A DNA stretch of 64,000 nt from Stutzerimonas xanthomarina DSM 18231 (GTDB taxonomy: Bacteria; Pseudomonadota; Gammaproteobacteria; Pseudomonadales; Pseudomonadaceae): the NCBI RefSeq assembly GCF_900129835.1, contig NZ_FQXA01000001.1, positions 434,001 through 498,000 on the forward strand, read 5' to 3'. The notes beneath the pieces were generated by a model that saw only the letters and a list, made by a program, of their open reading frames with translations, searched no databases and had not been told where the DNA came from. The position numbers and the translations under genes are program-made. Below are positions 25,943 to 35,299 of the stretch, piece by piece (within the stretch, counting starts at the first letter, position 1; each line of letters starts with the position of its first letter).

Positions 25943-27721
25943 TTAGAACTGCGAAGCCTCGAGCAGATACAACGAATCGCTGCCAGCTCGAACCGAGGCG
26001 CTCAACGAGTGGATGCGCGGCAGCAGACGAGCGAAATAGAACCGCGCAGTGCCTAGCTTGCTGGCATAGAAGTCATCCTGGGTTTCCTTGCCCACTGCGG
26101 CCTCTGCCATTCTGGCCCACATATAGGCGTAGGCCGTATAACCGAACACATGCAGGTATTCGACCGAAGCCGCACCGATCTCGTTGGGATTGCGCTTCGC
26201 GCTGTCGATGACAAACGAGGTGAGCGCATCAAGGTTCTCCAGTGCGGCCTGCAATGGCGCCGTGAACTCTCCAAGCTCACTGCCCGCCGCTGCACAGTAG
26301 CTGCGTACTTCTTCGGCAAACGCGTTGTACAGCTCGCCGCCGCTGCCCACCACCTTTCGCCCAAGCAGATCCAGCGCCTGGATACCGTTGGTGCCTTCGT
26401 AGATCTGGGTGATCCGGCAGTCGCGTACCAGCTGCTCCTGCCCCCACTCCCGGATAAAACCGTGGCCGCCAAAAACCTGCTGGCCATGGACAGTCGTTTC
26501 CAGCCCCATGTCGGTCAGGAAAGCCTTGGCTACCGGCGTCAGTAGAGCCACAAGCGCCTCGGCACGCTGGCGTGCTTCGGCGTCATCGCTGAATTTGGCG
26601 ATGTCCAGCTGCAGCGCCACATAGCTGGAGAAGGCGCGACCACCCTCGTTCAGCGCCTTCATGGTCAGCAGCATCCGCCGAACATCGGGGTGCACGATAA
26701 TCGGGTCAGCGGCCTTGTCTTGCGCTACCGGGCCAGTCGGTGCGCGGCTCTGGATACGCTCACGTGCGTACTCGATAGCGCTCTGATAGGAACGCTCGCC
26801 CGTGGCCAAGCCCTGGATGCCGACGCCGAGACGCTCATAGTTCATCATGGTGAACATCGCCGCCAGACCCTTGTTCGGCTCGCCGACCATCCATCCCGTC
26901 GCACCATCGAAGTTCATCACGCAGGTGGCCGAGGCCTGGATGCCCATCTTGTGCTCGATGGAACCGCAGCCGAGGCTGTTGTGCTCCCCGAGGCTGCCAT
27001 CTTCGTTGACCATCACTTTCGGCACCAGGAACAGTGAGATACCGCGCGAACCGGCCGGCGCATCGGGCAGTTTGGCCAGTACCAAATGGATGATGTTCTC
27101 GGTGAGATCGTGCTCGCCGCCGGTGATGAATATCTTGGTGCCGCTGACCTTGTATGAGCCGTCCGCTTGCGGCTCGGCCTTGGTGCGAATGATGCCCAGA
27201 TCAGTACCTGCATGAGGCTCGGTCAGGCACATGGAGCCGGACCAGACACCGGCATACATGTTCGGCAGGTACTTCTGCTTAAGCTCTTCGCTGGCGTGGG
27301 CGTAGATGGACAGGCAGGCGCCGGAGGTCAGCATGGGGTACAGGCCGAACGCCAAGCTGGCGGAGTTCATCATTTCCTCGACTTGCGCCGAGATCGCTTT
27401 CGGCATGCCCATGCCGCCGTAGGCTGGATCGCCGCCTACACCGACCCAGCCGCCTTCGGCGTAAAGGCGATAGGCTTCTGGGTAACCGGCCGGGGTGGTT
27501 ACCGCGCCGTCGACCCAGCTGCAGCCCTCCTCGTCACCACTGCGGTTGAGCGGAGCGATCGAGTTGGCCGTTATCTTGCCCGCTTCCTCGAGAATGGCTT
27601 CGGCCGTCTCGGCATCGACGACTTCCGCCAGAGCCGGCAGTGTCTGCCAGAGCTTCGGGGCACCGAAGACTTCATTCAGGACGAAACGCATATCGCGCAG
27701 GGGTGCTTTGTAGTCAGCCAT
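25943..27721 (-). CDS. FadE-type acyl-CoA dehydrogenase, ~600 residues (paralog 1)
   Basis: 592 residues from the ATG at 27721 ([19 protein letters not shown]), preceded by GAGG. It has the long bacterial acyl-CoA dehydrogenase layout: an N-terminal cap, a helical domain, a beta domain with CLTEPHAGTDLGIIRTKAEP and ITGGEHDL, and a C-terminal helical domain. FAD-binding residues lie in EWGQEQLVRDCRITQIYEGT, and the Glu of [17 protein letters not shown] is the likely catalytic base. It should oxidise acyl-CoA to trans-2-enoyl-CoA with electron transfer to ETF. It is closely similar to the genes at 27943-29736 and 31344-33149. Confidence 0.92.
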   Translation of the reverse strand: MADYKAPLRDMRFVLNEVFGAPKLWQTLPALAEVVDAETAEAILEEAGKITANSIAPLNRSGDEEGCSWVDGAVTTPAGYPEAYRLYAEGGWVGVGGDPAYGGMGMPKAISAQVEEMMNSASLAFGLYPMLTSGACLSIYAHASEELKQKYLPNMYAGVWSGSMCLTEPHAGTDLGIIRTKAEPQADGSYKVSGTKIFITGGEHDLTENIIHLVLAKLPDAPAGSRGISLFLVPKVMVNEDGSLGEHNSLGCGSIEHKMGIQASATCVMNFDGATGWMVGEPNKGLAAMFTMMNYERLGVGIQGLATGERSYQSAIEYARERIQSRAPTGPVAQDKAADPIIVHPDVRRMLLTMKALNEGGRAFSSYVALQLDIAKFSDDAEARQRAEALVALLTPVAKAFLTDMGLETTVHGQQVFGGHGFIREWGQEQLVRDCRITQIYEGTNGIQALDLLGRKVVGSGGELYNAFAEEVRSYCAAAGSELGEFTAPLQAALENLDALTSFVIDSAKRNPNEIGAASVEYLHVFGYTAYAYMWARMAEAAVGKETQDDFYASKLGTARFYFARLLPRIHSLSASVRAGSDSLYLLEASQF

Positions 27722-27900
27722 GAAAAAAGACCTCGCAGAAAACATATCACCCGGCCGATTGGCCGCAGCAGTTTCGCGAGTCTAACTGAAGACCAATCGG
27801 CGCCCGAAGCGTCTTTAAATGACTGACCGGTTCTCCCTTCGACGCTAGAGGCAGCCACACTTGCTCGCCCGGAATCCACAAGCCGCGACTGAGATCGCCC

Positions 27901-27926
27901 ACAAAAAAGCCCGCACGAGGCGGGCT
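27901..27926 (-). terminator. Rho-independent terminator of acyl-CoA dehydrogenase paralog 2
   Basis: Read leftward, AGCCCGC-CTCGT-GCGGGCT is followed by TTTTT. It lies 17 bases beyond the stop codon of the gene at 27943-29736, showing that paralogs 1 and 2 are separate transcription units. Confidence 0.88.
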
Positions 27927-27942
27927 GTAAATTACCGGTGGG

Positions 27943-29736
27943 TCAGAAAGCGAATTGGTCAGCGCCCAGCTTCATCAGGCTGGCACTGCCGGCCTCGATG
28001 GCCGCTTTGTGGGCAGCGGTGCGCGGAAGCAGGCGAGCAAAGTAAAATTCGGCGGTGGTCAGCTTAGACTGGTAGAACGCCGTGTCGCTGCCCGCTTCGT
28101 CCAGCTTGCTCTGCGCTACCACAGCCATGCGCAGCCAGAAATAGCCCAGAATCAGGTAACCGCAGTACATCAGGTAGTCCACCGAGGCTGCGCCGACTTC
28201 GTCGGGATTCTTCATCGCGGCCATACCGATTCGTGCGGTGATCTCGCCCAGCTCACGATTCAGGCCAGCCAGCTGCGTGACGTAGTGTTGCAGCTGAGGA
28301 TGCTGCGCGTTGGCCTCGCAGAACTTGTGCACCTGCTTGGTGAAACCGAGCATCAGCTTGCCCTGGCTGCCGAGCACCTTGCGACCGAGCAGGTCGAGTG
28401 CCTGAATACCGTTGGTACCTTCGTAGATCGGTGCGATGCGGCAGTCGCGCACCAGCTGCTCCATACCCCACTCGCGAATGTAGCCGTGACCGCCGAATAT
28501 CTGCATGCCGAGATTGGTGACCTCCAGTCCGGTGTCGGTCATGAAGGCCTTGCAGATCGGCGTGAGAAAGGCGAGTAGGTCCTCGGCTTCCTTGCGCTTA
28601 TCGGCGTCCGGGCTGTGTATCTGATCAAGCAGCTGCGCGGTGAAGTAGGCCAGGGCACGGTTGCCCTCGTTGAACGCCTTCATGGTCAGCAGCATGCGCC
28701 GCACATCGGGGTGCACAATGATCGGATCGGCAGGCTTTTCAGGAAACTTCGCCCCGGTCAGTGCACGCATCTGCAAACGTTCATTGGCGTACCGGATGGC
28801 GCCCTGAAAGCTCGCCTCGCCACTGCATAGCCCCTGCATGCCGGTACCCAGCCGTGCATGGTTCATCATCGTGAACATGCAGTTCAGACCCTTGTTGGGC
28901 TCACCGATGAGGAAACCCTTGGCGCCATCGAAGTTGATCACGCAAGTTGCCGACGCCTTGATCCCCATCTTGTGCTCGATGGAGCCGCAGGCGACAGTGT
29001 TGCGTTCGCCTGCTTCGCCAGCCGCATCAGGCATGAACTTGGGCACGATGAACAGTGAAATGCCTTTGGTGCCAGCCGGAGCATCAGGCAGTTTGGCCAG
29101 CACCAGATGCACGATGTTCTCGCTCATGTCGTGCTCGCCGGCCGAGATGAAGATCTTCGTGCCGCTGATCGCGTAGCTGCCGTCAGCCTGCGGTACCGCA
29201 CGAGTCTTGATGATGCCCAGATCCGTGCCGCAATGGGATTCAGTGAGGCACATGGTGCCGGTCCAGCGGCCCTCGGTCATGCGGGTCAGGTAGGCTTGCT
29301 TCTGCTCATCGGTGCCGTGAGCGGCGATTGCGGCCATGGCGCCATGGGTCAGCCCTGGATACATACCAAAAGAGGTATTCGCCGAGCCGACCATCTCACC
29401 GACTACAAGCCCCAGCGAGTGCGGCAGGCCTTGACCGCCATAGGCAGGATCCGAGGCCAGGCCCATCCAGCCGCCTTCAGCATACTGCGCAAAGGCTTCC
29501 TTGAAGCCTTTAGGGGTGACTACCACGCCGTCGTCGAAATGGCAGCCTTCCTCGTCACCGCTCCGGTTAAGGGGCGCAAGGACCTGCTCGCAGAACTTGG
29601 CGCCTTCTTCGAGGATCGCGCTAACCGTGTCTGGCGTGGCGTCTTCGGCACCGTTGGCCGCGTAGCTGCCATGAAAGTCGAACACTTCATCGATCAGAAA
29701 GCGCATATCGCGCAGGGGAGCCTTGTAAGCGGGCAT
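27943..29736 (-). CDS. FadE-type acyl-CoA dehydrogenase, ~600 residues (paralog 2)
   Basis: 597 residues from the ATG at 29736 (MPAYKAPLRDMRFLIDEVF); the nine codons before it are not family-like, and GGAG lies upstream. Motifs: [38 protein letters not shown], and the catalytic-base region [20 protein letters not shown]. It performs the first dehydrogenation of fatty acid beta-oxidation, with FAD and ETF. It shares the N-terminal YKAPLRDMRF block with its neighbours. The terminator downstream and the cyclase gene upstream mark it as monocistronic. Confidence 0.92.
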   Translation of the reverse strand: MPAYKAPLRDMRFLIDEVFDFHGSYAANGAEDATPDTVSAILEEGAKFCEQVLAPLNRSGDEEGCHFDDGVVVTPKGFKEAFAQYAEGGWMGLASDPAYGGQGLPHSLGLVVGEMVGSANTSFGMYPGLTHGAMAAIAAHGTDEQKQAYLTRMTEGRWTGTMCLTESHCGTDLGIIKTRAVPQADGSYAISGTKIFISAGEHDMSENIVHLVLAKLPDAPAGTKGISLFIVPKFMPDAAGEAGERNTVACGSIEHKMGIKASATCVINFDGAKGFLIGEPNKGLNCMFTMMNHARLGTGMQGLCSGEASFQGAIRYANERLQMRALTGAKFPEKPADPIIVHPDVRRMLLTMKAFNEGNRALAYFTAQLLDQIHSPDADKRKEAEDLLAFLTPICKAFMTDTGLEVTNLGMQIFGGHGYIREWGMEQLVRDCRIAPIYEGTNGIQALDLLGRKVLGSQGKLMLGFTKQVHKFCEANAQHPQLQHYVTQLAGLNRELGEITARIGMAAMKNPDEVGAASVDYLMYCGYLILGYFWLRMAVVAQSKLDEAGSDTAFYQSKLTTAEFYFARLLPRTAAHKAAIEAGSASLMKLGADQFAF

Positions 29737-29891
29737 ATCGTTCTCCAGGACGGCACTGTGCATTGTTATGCCCGCTACGCTACTGACAGAACGACCCGCT
29801 CACCATGACATTGCAGACGCTGAATGCGCCACCATAACTTCCGGCGACCCGACCGGCCCGCAGCAGTGACGCTGGCTGTTTTTCAGCTGTG

Positions 29892-31229
29892 CTAGGCGTC
29901 AGTTCTCGCTTCTTTCAGCGTACGCATCGCACCGCGACGGTTCTCCTCATGCGAGCGGACGCAGTTGCGCCCCGCTCCCTTCGCGCTATAAAGCGCCTGG
30001 TCGGCCTTCTTGATGACTTCCTCAGCGCTGCGCTGCGTCATCAGTCGCTCGGCGACGCCGATACTGATAGTCACCGAGACCGCCGCTGCCGAAGCAGTAC
30101 CACGGCGCTGCCGCCCCTGCTCCGCATCCTTTGGCCGGCTGGACGTGTCGCGCAGCTGCAGTGGATAGCTCTCGACGGCCTGCCGTACGGCTTCCAGGTG
30201 CGGCAGGCAATGCGTCAGATCACGCCCTGGAAATACCAGCGCGAATTCCTCACCTCCGTAACGATAGGCGCGTCCACCGCCGCCAACCTTGCGCAACCGG
30301 CTCGCGACGAGGCGCAGCACTTCATCACCTACGTCGTGCCCGTGAGTGTCGTTGAAAGCCTTGAATCGATCCACGTCGGCCATGGCGATCACGTATTGGC
30401 GCCCCAGGCGCTGCAGTCGCTCGTTCAGGGCGCGACGGCCAGGCAGGCCGGTCAACTCGTCACGAAACGCCATTTGATAAGCCTCTTGGGCAATTGCGAT
30501 CACCAGCACCAGCATCATCAAGCTGCTCAAGACGTTGAGCGCACCGGGACGACTGAATACCTGCGGTAGCATCAACAGCAGTCCTACCAGCGCGACCAAC
30601 TGCGCTGCGTGCACCGGCCGTGGCCGTCGCAGGTACTGCACCAGTACCGCGAGTATCGCGATCAGAAACGTTGGATAGGCCAGCTGGATCAGTTGCAACC
30701 AATCAGCCTGCATCGATGGCCAGCGAACCTCTGTCAGCCAGTCGAGCACGCCAGCGGGGAAGCGCCGCGCCAGTGCCAGCGCCAAGACCGACACTCCAAA
30801 CACAACGGCAAGCCGTGCCAGACCGTCCTGCAATAGATGTGCACGCTCTTGCCAAAGGGCATACAGGCCATATAGCGCCGGCAACAGCAGGCTACACAGA
30901 TGGAAGGTCAGCGCGGCCTCCGGCAGCAGCGAGCCGGTCAGCCGGTAGTGGTCGACCTGAGTATCGAGAAGGAAATAGACGATATAGACCGTCAACAGTA
31001 GAAAGGTCTCACGGACCCGGGCATAGGCGACGCAGAAGGCCCCCCCAAGCAACAGCAGCACAGTGGGCAGCACATTGAACAAGGAGGTGAAGAACTCGTT
31101 CAACGTGGGCTGACGTGCAGCCACAAGCCCACCGACCAGTAGCGCCAGCGGTGCATAGAAATGACTGAAACGAGCGGGACTCTGGCGAGGCACGGCGGCT
31201 CCGGTAACGGCCGTGAGGAAAGCAGGCAT
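29892..31229 (-). CDS. Membrane-bound diguanylate cyclase (GGDEF)
   Basis: About 445 residues from the ATG at 31229. A GTG at 31292 would also be in frame but lies four bases from a terminator hairpin, so it is less likely. The N-terminal half has about six to seven hydrophobic segments (for example LPTVLLLLGGAFCVAYARV). The C-terminal half is a GGDEF domain with an intact active site, YRYGGEEFALVFPGRD. The RxxD inhibitory site expected just before it is replaced by glycines (KVGGGGRAYRYGG), so product inhibition through the I-site is not expected. It makes c-di-GMP in response to an unknown membrane signal. It lies between two acyl-CoA dehydrogenase genes in the same orientation. Confidence 0.9.
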   Translation of the reverse strand: MPAFLTAVTGAAVPRQSPARFSHFYAPLALLVGGLVAARQPTLNEFFTSLFNVLPTVLLLLGGAFCVAYARVRETFLLLTVYIVYFLLDTQVDHYRLTGSLLPEAALTFHLCSLLLPALYGLYALWQERAHLLQDGLARLAVVFGVSVLALALARRFPAGVLDWLTEVRWPSMQADWLQLIQLAYPTFLIAILAVLVQYLRRPRPVHAAQLVALVGLLLMLPQVFSRPGALNVLSSLMMLVLVIAIAQEAYQMAFRDELTGLPGRRALNERLQRLGRQYVIAMADVDRFKAFNDTHGHDVGDEVLRLVASRLRKVGGGGRAYRYGGEEFALVFPGRDLTHCLPHLEAVRQAVESYPLQLRDTSSRPKDAEQGRQRRGTASAAAVSVTISIGVAERLMTQRSAEEVIKKADQALYSAKGAGRNCVRSHEENRRGAMRTLKEARTDA

Positions 31230-31295
31230 TTTGCCTGCACTTGATGAGAGGTTCACCCATGGGGTGAAAAAATCACTGGCATTGCGAAACACGAG

Positions 31296-31330
31296 GCAAA
31301 AAAAACCGCTGCCGTAGCAGCGGTTTTCTT
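31296..31330 (-). terminator. Rho-independent terminator of acyl-CoA dehydrogenase paralog 3
   Basis: A 9-bp stem AACCGCTGC / GCAGCGGTT with a CGTA loop is flanked by A9 on the left, which gives a long U-tract leftward. It lies 14 bases beyond the stop codon at 31344 and immediately before the cyclase gene. Confidence 0.92.
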
Positions 31331-31343
31331 GTTGCGCAGCGCC

Positions 31344-33149
31344 TTAGTAGGACAGTGCGAAGTGCGCCTCGTCCATGTCCATCAGGTTGTCAGCACCGGA
31401 CAGCATGGTTTCAACGTGGGTACGGGTACGCGGCAGGATGCGCTGGAAGTAGAAGCGCGCCGTCTGCACCTTGGCGGTGTAGAAACCATCCGCATCTTCG
31501 CCGGCAGCGATCTTCTCCGATGCCAGCCGTGCCATGTCGGCCCAGAAGTAGGCCAGGCAGGCGTAACCGCAATACATCAGGTAGTCCACCGAAGCGGCAC
31601 CGACTTCCTCGCGGTTCTTCATCGCGGCCATGCCGACCTTCATGGTCAGGTCGCCCCACTCCTTGTTCAGCTTGGCCAGCGGCTCGACGAACTGCTTGAC
31701 CGCCTCGTTGCCTTCGTTGGCCTGGCAGAACTTATGCACGACCTTGGTGAAGCCTTTGAGTGCTTCGCCCTGAGTCATCAGTACCTTGCGGCCCAGCAGG
31801 TCGAGTGCCTGGATGCCGGTGGTGCCTTCGTACAGGCAGGAGATGCGGCTGTCGCGGACGTTCTGCTCCATGCCCCACTCGGCGATGAAGCCGTGGCCGC
31901 CGTAGATCTGTACGCCGTGGTTGGCGGATTCGAAACCGACTTCGGTCATGAACGCCTTGGCGATGGGGGTCAGGAACGCCAGCATCGCGTCAGCGGCCTT
32001 GCGCTGCTCTTCGTCCTGGCTGCGCTGGGTGATGTCCACCTGTTTGGCGGCGAAGTAGAGCATTGCACGATTGCCTTCGGCGAAGGCCTTCATGGTCAGC
32101 AGCATGCGGCGCACGTCTGGGTGCACGATAATCGGGTCAGCGGCTTTTTCCGGCGCTTTCGGGCCAGTCAGCGAGCGCATCTGCAGACGTTCACGCGCAT
32201 ACTTGATGCCGCCCTGGAAGCCGATCTCGGCATGCGCCAGGCCCTGCAGTGCAGTACCCAGGCGTGCGGTGTTCATGAAAGTGAACATGCAGTTCAGGCC
32301 CTTGTTCGGCGGACCGATCAGGAAACCGGTGGCGCTGTCGAAGTTCATCACGCAGGTAGCGTTGCCGTGGATGCCCATCTTGTGTTCCAGGGAACCACAG
32401 GACACGCCATTGCGCTCGCCGACACCGCCTTCGGCGTTCGGCAGGAACTTCGGCACGATAAACAGCGAGATGCCCTTGGTACCTTGCGGCGCGTCGGGCA
32501 GGCGAGCCAGAACGATATGGACGATATTGTCGGCCATGTCGTGTTCGCCCGCGGAAATGAAGATCTTGGTGCCGGATACCTTGTAGCTGCCGTCGGCCTG
32601 AGGCTCGGCTTTAGTGCGCAACATGCCCAGGTCAGTGCCGCAATGCGGCTCGGTCAGGCACATGGTACCGGTCCACTCGCCGGAGACCAGTTTGGTCAGG
32701 TAGGTCTGCTGCTGCTCGGGCGTGCCGTGCTCGTGCAGGGTGTTCATCGCACCGTGGGACAGGCCGGGGTACATGCCCCAGGACCAGTTGGCTTCGCCGA
32801 CCATTTCGCTGATCGCCATACCCAGCGATTCCGGCAGGCCCTGACCGCCGTGCTCGACGTCATGGGCCAGGCTCGGCCAGCCGCCTTCTACGAACTGCTG
32901 ATAGGCCTCTTTGAAGCCGGCTGGCGTCTTCACACCGCTCTCGCTCCAGGTGCAGCCTTCGATGTCGCCCACGCGGTTCAGCGGCGCGATGACCTGCTCA
33001 CAGAACTTGGCGCCTTCGTCGAGGATGGCGTTGACCATGTCCGGAGTGGCGTCTTCACAACCCGGAAGGCTCTGATAGTGCGCTTCGTAGCCGAGCAGTT
33101 CGTCACGTACAAAGCGGATATCGCGCAAGGGGGCCTTGTAGTCAGGCAT
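31344..33149 (-). CDS. FadE-type acyl-CoA dehydrogenase, ~600 residues (paralog 3, PA0506/FadE1-like)
   Basis: 601 residues ([20 protein letters not shown]). Signature segments are [40 protein letters not shown], and the catalytic-base region [19 protein letters not shown]. It is next to the small PA0505-like gene and bioD, the position held in P. aeruginosa by PA0506 (FadE1), a long-chain acyl-CoA dehydrogenase. Two overlapping PsrA-type operators lie 94-120 bases upstream, pointing to derepression by long-chain fatty acids. A strong terminator follows it. Confidence 0.93.
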   Translation of the reverse strand: MPDYKAPLRDIRFVRDELLGYEAHYQSLPGCEDATPDMVNAILDEGAKFCEQVIAPLNRVGDIEGCTWSESGVKTPAGFKEAYQQFVEGGWPSLAHDVEHGGQGLPESLGMAISEMVGEANWSWGMYPGLSHGAMNTLHEHGTPEQQQTYLTKLVSGEWTGTMCLTEPHCGTDLGMLRTKAEPQADGSYKVSGTKIFISAGEHDMADNIVHIVLARLPDAPQGTKGISLFIVPKFLPNAEGGVGERNGVSCGSLEHKMGIHGNATCVMNFDSATGFLIGPPNKGLNCMFTFMNTARLGTALQGLAHAEIGFQGGIKYARERLQMRSLTGPKAPEKAADPIIVHPDVRRMLLTMKAFAEGNRAMLYFAAKQVDITQRSQDEEQRKAADAMLAFLTPIAKAFMTEVGFESANHGVQIYGGHGFIAEWGMEQNVRDSRISCLYEGTTGIQALDLLGRKVLMTQGEALKGFTKVVHKFCQANEGNEAVKQFVEPLAKLNKEWGDLTMKVGMAAMKNREEVGAASVDYLMYCGYACLAYFWADMARLASEKIAAGEDADGFYTAKVQTARFYFQRILPRTRTHVETMLSGADNLMDMDEAHFALSY

Positions 33150-33242
33150 AGCGTAAACCTCAGCGGTGGGTTCTTGGTTCAGGTGGCCGGCAAATTAGCC
33201 ACGCTTGATTAAATTGGACCATCCGGCTTTGTCCCGGCAGGT

Positions 33243-33269
33243 CAAACAGGCGTTTGAAACATACGTTTA
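33243..33269. promoter_or_regulatory. Double PsrA-type operator upstream of acyl-CoA dehydrogenase paralog 3
   Basis: CAAAC-AGGC-GTTTG (33243-33256) is a perfect inverted repeat matching the published PsrA consensus (C/G)AAAC-N2-4-GTTT(G/C). It shares its last base with a second site, GAAAC-ATAC-GTTTA (33256-33269), which has one mismatch. PsrA is the TetR-type fatty-acid sensor that represses beta-oxidation genes in Pseudomonas. The operators sit in the 236-bp region between this gene and the flagellar-like ORF. Confidence 0.72.
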
Positions 33270-33385
33270 GGGTCAGTCGATGTCAAGCAGCGACCCTCAC
33301 GCCGTTCGTCGGCGCGTCGCTGGAACTTGGAAGGATTTGAGACTTAGGGAAAAGCCTGTCGCTCGGCCAGGCAGGCCAGTGCGCG

Positions 33386-33643
33386 TCAGGCTTTGGTGTT
33401 GATCAGGGTGCCTAGCACTTCGTCGGCGGTCTGCAGGATTCGAGCGCCAGCCTTGGCCTGATGCTCGCCAACTTTCAATTGCACCAGCTCCTCGGTCAGG
33501 CCAACCGTTTCGGCAACCGCCTGGGAGTTCTCCGGCACAGGAGCGCTCCCCCTGACTATTGCAGCGCCTGCCTGATCGACACGCTGCTGCCCAGCCTGAT
33601 AAGCACCGAGACCCGCGGAGAGGAGACTGCTGTTGATTTGCAT
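33386..33643 (-). CDS. Small flagellar-rod-like protein (PA0505-like)
   Basis: 85 residues beginning MQINSSLLSAGLGAYQAGQQ. The C-terminal ~30 residues (LKVGEHQAKAGARILQTADE then VLGTLIN) closely resemble the C-terminal coiled-coil of flagellar rod/hook proteins such as FlgC, FlgF and FlgG, which end with a QTADEMLG-type motif. The N-terminal flagellar rod motif is absent. A small orphan occupies the same place between bioD and an acyl-CoA dehydrogenase in P. aeruginosa. Its function is unknown; it could be an axial-protein remnant or a small protein that interacts with axial proteins. 151 bp separate it from bioD. Confidence 0.7.
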   Translation of the reverse strand: MQINSSLLSAGLGAYQAGQQRVDQAGAAIVRGSAPVPENSQAVAETVGLTEELVQLKVGEHQAKAGARILQTADEVLGTLINTKA

Positions 33644-33794
33644 AGAGGGCTTCCGCGAAATCAGTTCGCCATCATTGAAGCAGATGACACCACGCTGGCG
33701 CCAGTTCCACGTCGCTATAAAGAAATGTGTTTTATGACGGTGCGTGCTAGGCGAAGGCCACGGACGCGAGCCCAGTCAGTTCCAACCGCGCCAA

Positions 33795-34478
33795 CTAGGG
33801 CTCGAGCAGACCGAAATCGAGATAGCACGCCACATTGGCCGGGTCTGCCACAGACAAGTACGGAACCTGACCGAGGCAAGGCGCGGGGAGACGCTCGGTC
33901 AGCGTGGCGAGGTTTTCCTGCAAGCGTGAGGTGGCCGGATCAACGATGTTGGCGACCCAACCGGCCAGTCGTAGCCCGTCGCGCGCGATGGCCTCGGCGC
34001 TGAGCAGTGCGTGGTTGATGCAGCCCAGACGAACGCCAACGACCAGGATGACGGGCAAACCGAGCTCGATGGCAAGATCGGACAACGTTTCACCTGCAGC
34101 CAACGGCACGCGCCAGCCGCCGGCACCCTCCACCAGAGAGAACTGAGCCTGCAATGCCAGCACGCGGCGAACCGGTTCGGCCAGCGCCGCAACAGTCAGT
34201 TCAGCTCCCGCTTCACGGGCGGCCAGGTGCGGCGCGATTGCCGGCTCGAACGTAAATGGATTGACCTGCTCGTAGCGCAGCGGCAGCGTGCATTCACCGA
34301 GCAGCGCTAGCGCATCGCTGTTGCGCAGTCCTTCCGAGGTCCGTTTGCAGCCGGATGCGACAGGCTTCGCCGCTGCCGTGCTGAGCCCGGCGCGCCGCGC
34401 GGCATGCAGGAGCCCGGCAGCGATGGTGGTCTTGCCGACTTCGGTGTCTGTGCCGGTGACGAAATATGACGCGGTCAT
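33795..34478 (-). CDS. bioD: Dethiobiotin synthetase
   Basis: 227 residues. It starts with the P-loop [20 protein letters not shown] and has [14 protein letters not shown] and [11 protein letters not shown], which bind diaminopelargonate and phosphate. It closes the ureido ring of dethiobiotin with ATP and CO2. Its start overlaps the bioC stop as ATGA, and it is the last gene of the bioFHCD run. Confidence 0.96.
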   Translation of the reverse strand: MTASYFVTGTDTEVGKTTIAAGLLHAARRAGLSTAAAKPVASGCKRTSEGLRNSDALALLGECTLPLRYEQVNPFTFEPAIAPHLAAREAGAELTVAALAEPVRRVLALQAQFSLVEGAGGWRVPLAAGETLSDLAIELGLPVILVVGVRLGCINHALLSAEAIARDGLRLAGWVANIVDPATSRLQENLATLTERLPAPCLGQVPYLSVADPANVACYLDFGLLEP

Positions 34479-35299
34479 TTCCGCTCCTTGCGCAACACGC
34501 CATACGCCACTTGATAGGTTGCGGGGAGCCCGCGCGGCGTGCGGAACCGCTCGTAGGCATCGATCAGCGCGCGAATGCGTGCACGACCGGTAAGCCCGCC
34601 CGGACGGCCAGGGTTGAGGTTATGCGCACCGAGCGCCTTGAGTTCGCAGGTCAGCTGTCGCAGCTCGGCGAAATGCAGTACCTCAGGTTCGACCTCCAGC
34701 TGCTCCAGCCGCAAGCCACTGGCGGCGCAGTAGTGTTGATACGCCCCAATGGGGCGGAAGCGATTCACATGGGCAAAACCGTCCACCGTCTGCCAACTAT
34801 CGCGCAGCTCCTGCAAGGTGCCGCTGCACAGACTGCTGAAAGCGAACACGCCACCAGGACGCAGCACCCGCTTCGCCTCGCTCAGCACGCTGGGGAAATC
34901 TTCACACCACTGCAGTGCCAGGCTGGAAAAAATCAAATCCACCGACGCATCACATAGTGGCAAGCACTCGGCATCACCCGCGATGAAACGGCTCGCGCCA
35001 CCCAGGGGTCGGGCATGGCGCAGCATGCCTTCGGCGATATCCAGCGCGACGCCTTCAGCAGCCGGAAAGCGGTTCGCCAGGACTCGGGAGAAATAGCCGG
35101 TGCCGCAACCCAGATCGAGCCAGCGTGCCGACGTCAACCCAACGGGCAGACGCTCGATCAGCGCATTGCCGACCGCGCGCTGCAGCTCGGCCACGGCGTC
35201 ATAGCTGGACGCAGCGCGGGAAAACGACGCCGCAACCTGACGCTTGTCAGGCAGGCCGCTTTTCGTATCCGGTGCTAGTGCCGCGACCGCGTCCGTCAT
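34475..35299 (-). CDS. bioC: Malonyl-ACP O-methyltransferase
   Basis: 274 residues with a class I SAM-dependent fold: [19 protein letters not shown], the SAM motif [19 protein letters not shown], and [18 protein letters not shown]. It methylates malonyl-ACP so that the fatty acid machinery can build the pimelate chain. Its start overlaps the bioH stop as ATGA, and its own stop overlaps the bioD start. Confidence 0.95.
   Translation of the reverse strand: MTDAVAALAPDTKSGLPDKRQVAASFSRAASSYDAVAELQRAVGNALIERLPVGLTSARWLDLGCGTGYFSRVLANRFPAAEGVALDIAEGMLRHARPLGGASRFIAGDAECLPLCDASVDLIFSSLALQWCEDFPSVLSEAKRVLRPGGVFAFSSLCSGTLQELRDSWQTVDGFAHVNRFRPIGAYQHYCAASGLRLEQLEVEPEVLHFAELRQLTCELKALGAHNLNPGRPGGLTGRARIRALIDAYERFRTPRGLPATYQVAYGVLRKERK

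Noticed and set aside
31230..31292. GTG start at 31292 for the diguanylate cyclase
   Set aside because: It begins four bases from the terminator stem of the neighbouring gene and has no ribosome site; the ATG at 31229 is more credible.
31329..33212. 627-codon open frame on the plus strand
   Set aside because: Antisense to acyl-CoA dehydrogenase paralog 3; similar shadows appear opposite the other paralogs. The translation has no family features.
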